Source: Opitutia bacterium | GTDB taxonomy: Bacteria; Verrucomicrobiota; Verrucomicrobiia; Opitutales; UBA953 | Direction of reading: 5' to 3' | Assembly (NCBI GenBank): GCA_021204635.1 | Contig: JAJPZB010000179.1 | Coordinates: 1 to 6,113 of the forward strand | Length of the DNA: 6,113 nt | Part shown: positions 5,478 through 6,113 of the stretch, piece by piece | Layout: the number at the start of each line of letters is the position of its first letter | How positions within the stretch are numbered: the first letter of the stretch is position 1 | Made by a program: the position numbers and the translations under genes | The notes under the pieces: generated by a model | What the model saw: only the letters and a program-made list of their open reading frames with translations | Told to the model about the DNA's origin: nothing | The model's database searches: none

Positions 5478-6014
5478 TTACGCGAAATAAAGCGGCTTGA
5501 TCGGGCGATCGCGCTTGAGAAGTTTCAGCCCGGGCTCTTTGGCAATCATGTCTTGCAGCGCCATGAGGCCGTCGAAAAGCGCCTCGGGGCGCGTCGGGCA
5601 GCCGGAAATGTAAACATCGACGGGCAAGATTCGATCGACGCCCTGCAAGGTGGAATAACTGCGGAACATGCCGCCGGACGACGCGCAGGCGCCCATCGCG
5701 ACGACCCATTTCGGCTCCGCCATCTGGTCGTAAATGCGGCGAACCGCCTGCGACATTTTGTAGGTGACCGTGCCCGAAACAATCATGCAATCCGCTTGGC
5801 GCGGCGAGAAGCGCGTGACCTCCATTCCGAATCGCGAAATGTCGAAGCGGGAGCAACTGGCGGACATAAATTCTATTGCGCAACATGCGAGCCCCATGGG
5901 CATGGGCCAAACGGAGTGCGCGCGAACCCAGTCAATCGCGGCATCTAACTTGGTGACGACAACGCCGCCTTCGATCTTACTGTTGTATGCAACCTCGGTA
6001 TTTACGGAATTCAT
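5478..6014 (-). CDS. nuoB: NADH-quinone oxidoreductase subunit B (NuoB, PSST type)
   Basis: This encodes a 178-aa complex I subunit carrying iron-sulfur cluster N2, which passes electrons to quinone at the NuoD interface. All four expected ligands are present: the adjacent Cys44-Cys45 in GLACCAIEFM, Cys110 in VVAMGACASSGG, and Cys139 in YISGCP. Other family landmarks are FSPRQADCMIVSGTVTYKM (69-87), VRRIYDQMAEPKW (91-103) and RILPVDVY (128-135). The length is typical. The ATG at 6014 is the first start codon in an otherwise open upstream frame, and no clear Shine-Dalgarno precedes it. It is the first recognisable nuo gene in the window; no nuoA tail can be read in the 99 bases upstream. Confidence 0.97.
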   Translation of the reverse strand: MNSVNTEVAYNSKIEGGVVVTKLDAAIDWVRAHSVWPMPMGLACCAIEFMSASCSRFDISRFGMEVTRFSPRQADCMIVSGTVTYKMSQAVRRIYDQMAEPKWVVAMGACASSGGMFRSYSTLQGVDRILPVDVYISGCPTRPEALFDGLMALQDMIAKEPGLKLLKRDRPIKPLYFA

Positions 6015-6036
6015 CGCGTGGGAATTGAGTTCGTTA

Positions 6037-6064
6037 AGTCTAAGATTCCCGCATGTTCTCGCAA
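6037..6064 (-). promoter_or_regulatory. Candidate promoter for nuoBCD-apbE
   Basis: On the minus strand, TTGCGA (6059-6064) and TAGACT (6037-6042) lie 16 bases apart, each matching four of six consensus bases. Transcription would start near 6030, leaving a very short leader before nuoB. This is a moderate match in GC-rich sequence. It is supported mainly by the lack of an obvious gene directly upstream. Confidence 0.35.
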
Positions 6065-6096
6065 GGAGTTTTTGCGGCGCCGCGCGGGTCTGTGGC

Positions 6097-6113
6097 GGGG
6101 GGGGGGTTTGTGG
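6097..6113. repeat. G10 homopolymer tract next to intergenic repeat piece
   Basis: Ten consecutive G (6097-6106) are followed by TTTGTGG, the start of the G-rich repeat form found at 2200-2211. Read in the direction of nuoB it is CCACAAA followed by C10, which resembles the C-rich context and C12 tract ahead of the PEP-CTERM gene. It lies about 83 bases before the nuoB start and is cut by the window edge. Confidence 0.6.

Noticed and set aside
4913..5500. Plus-strand open frame of 195 codons.
   Set aside because: It is antisense to nuoC, with no start signal or recognisable motif.
6015..6113. End of nuoA or another gene overlapping the nuoB start. One minus-strand frame stays open to a TGA overlapping the ATG of nuoB.
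   Set aside because: The translation is Arg/Pro-rich, crosses the C10 tract, and lacks the hydrophobic end and terminal motif of NuoA. An unrelated upstream gene cannot be fully excluded because the window ends here.

Overview
The window suggests a bacterium of the Verrucomicrobiota, possibly near Opitutales. That placement is an inference. It rests on a PEP-CTERM surface protein with an autotransporter-type beta-strand repeat, on the long basic tail of NuoC, and on GC-rich genes separated by low-complexity intergenic repeats. No rRNA or other taxonomic marker is present.

Layout: bases 1-180 are an upstream region with C/A-rich repeats, a near-perfect palindrome, a consensus -35 box followed by a run of 12 C, and a leader hairpin. 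Bases 181-2082 (+) encode a secreted beta-helical protein of 633 aa with a C-terminal PEP-CTERM sorting signal. A strong intrinsic terminator follows at 2123-2162. Bases 2163-2614 hold no gene. They carry GGTTGGTGGTGG-type repeats on the left and their complement on the right, around a core of perfect small palindromes. From 6014 down to 2615 on the minus strand lie nuoB, nuoC, nuoD and an apbE-like flavin transferase gene, closely spaced in one direction and probably one operon. Bases 6015-6113 hold a candidate promoter and a run of 10 G.

NuoB, NuoC and NuoD are the quinone-side module of respiratory complex I. The gene after nuoD is a covalent-flavin (FMN) transferase homologue rather than nuoE, and no nuoA is recognisable just upstream of nuoB, so the usual nuoA-N order is broken at both visible ends. 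The surface-protein gene and the nuo operon converge on the repeat region.

The most interesting signals are: (1) a C12 tract lying exactly between a perfect TTGACA and a TACAAA box, the layout expected of a phase-variable promoter for a surface protein; (2) an intergenic repeat family with consensus YCACCACYAACC whose strand appears to follow gene orientation (C-rich before genes, G-rich after them); (3) an ApbE homologue in a nuo operon that has Cys where the family normally has a conserved His. All functional claims come from reading the sequence; no searches were run.
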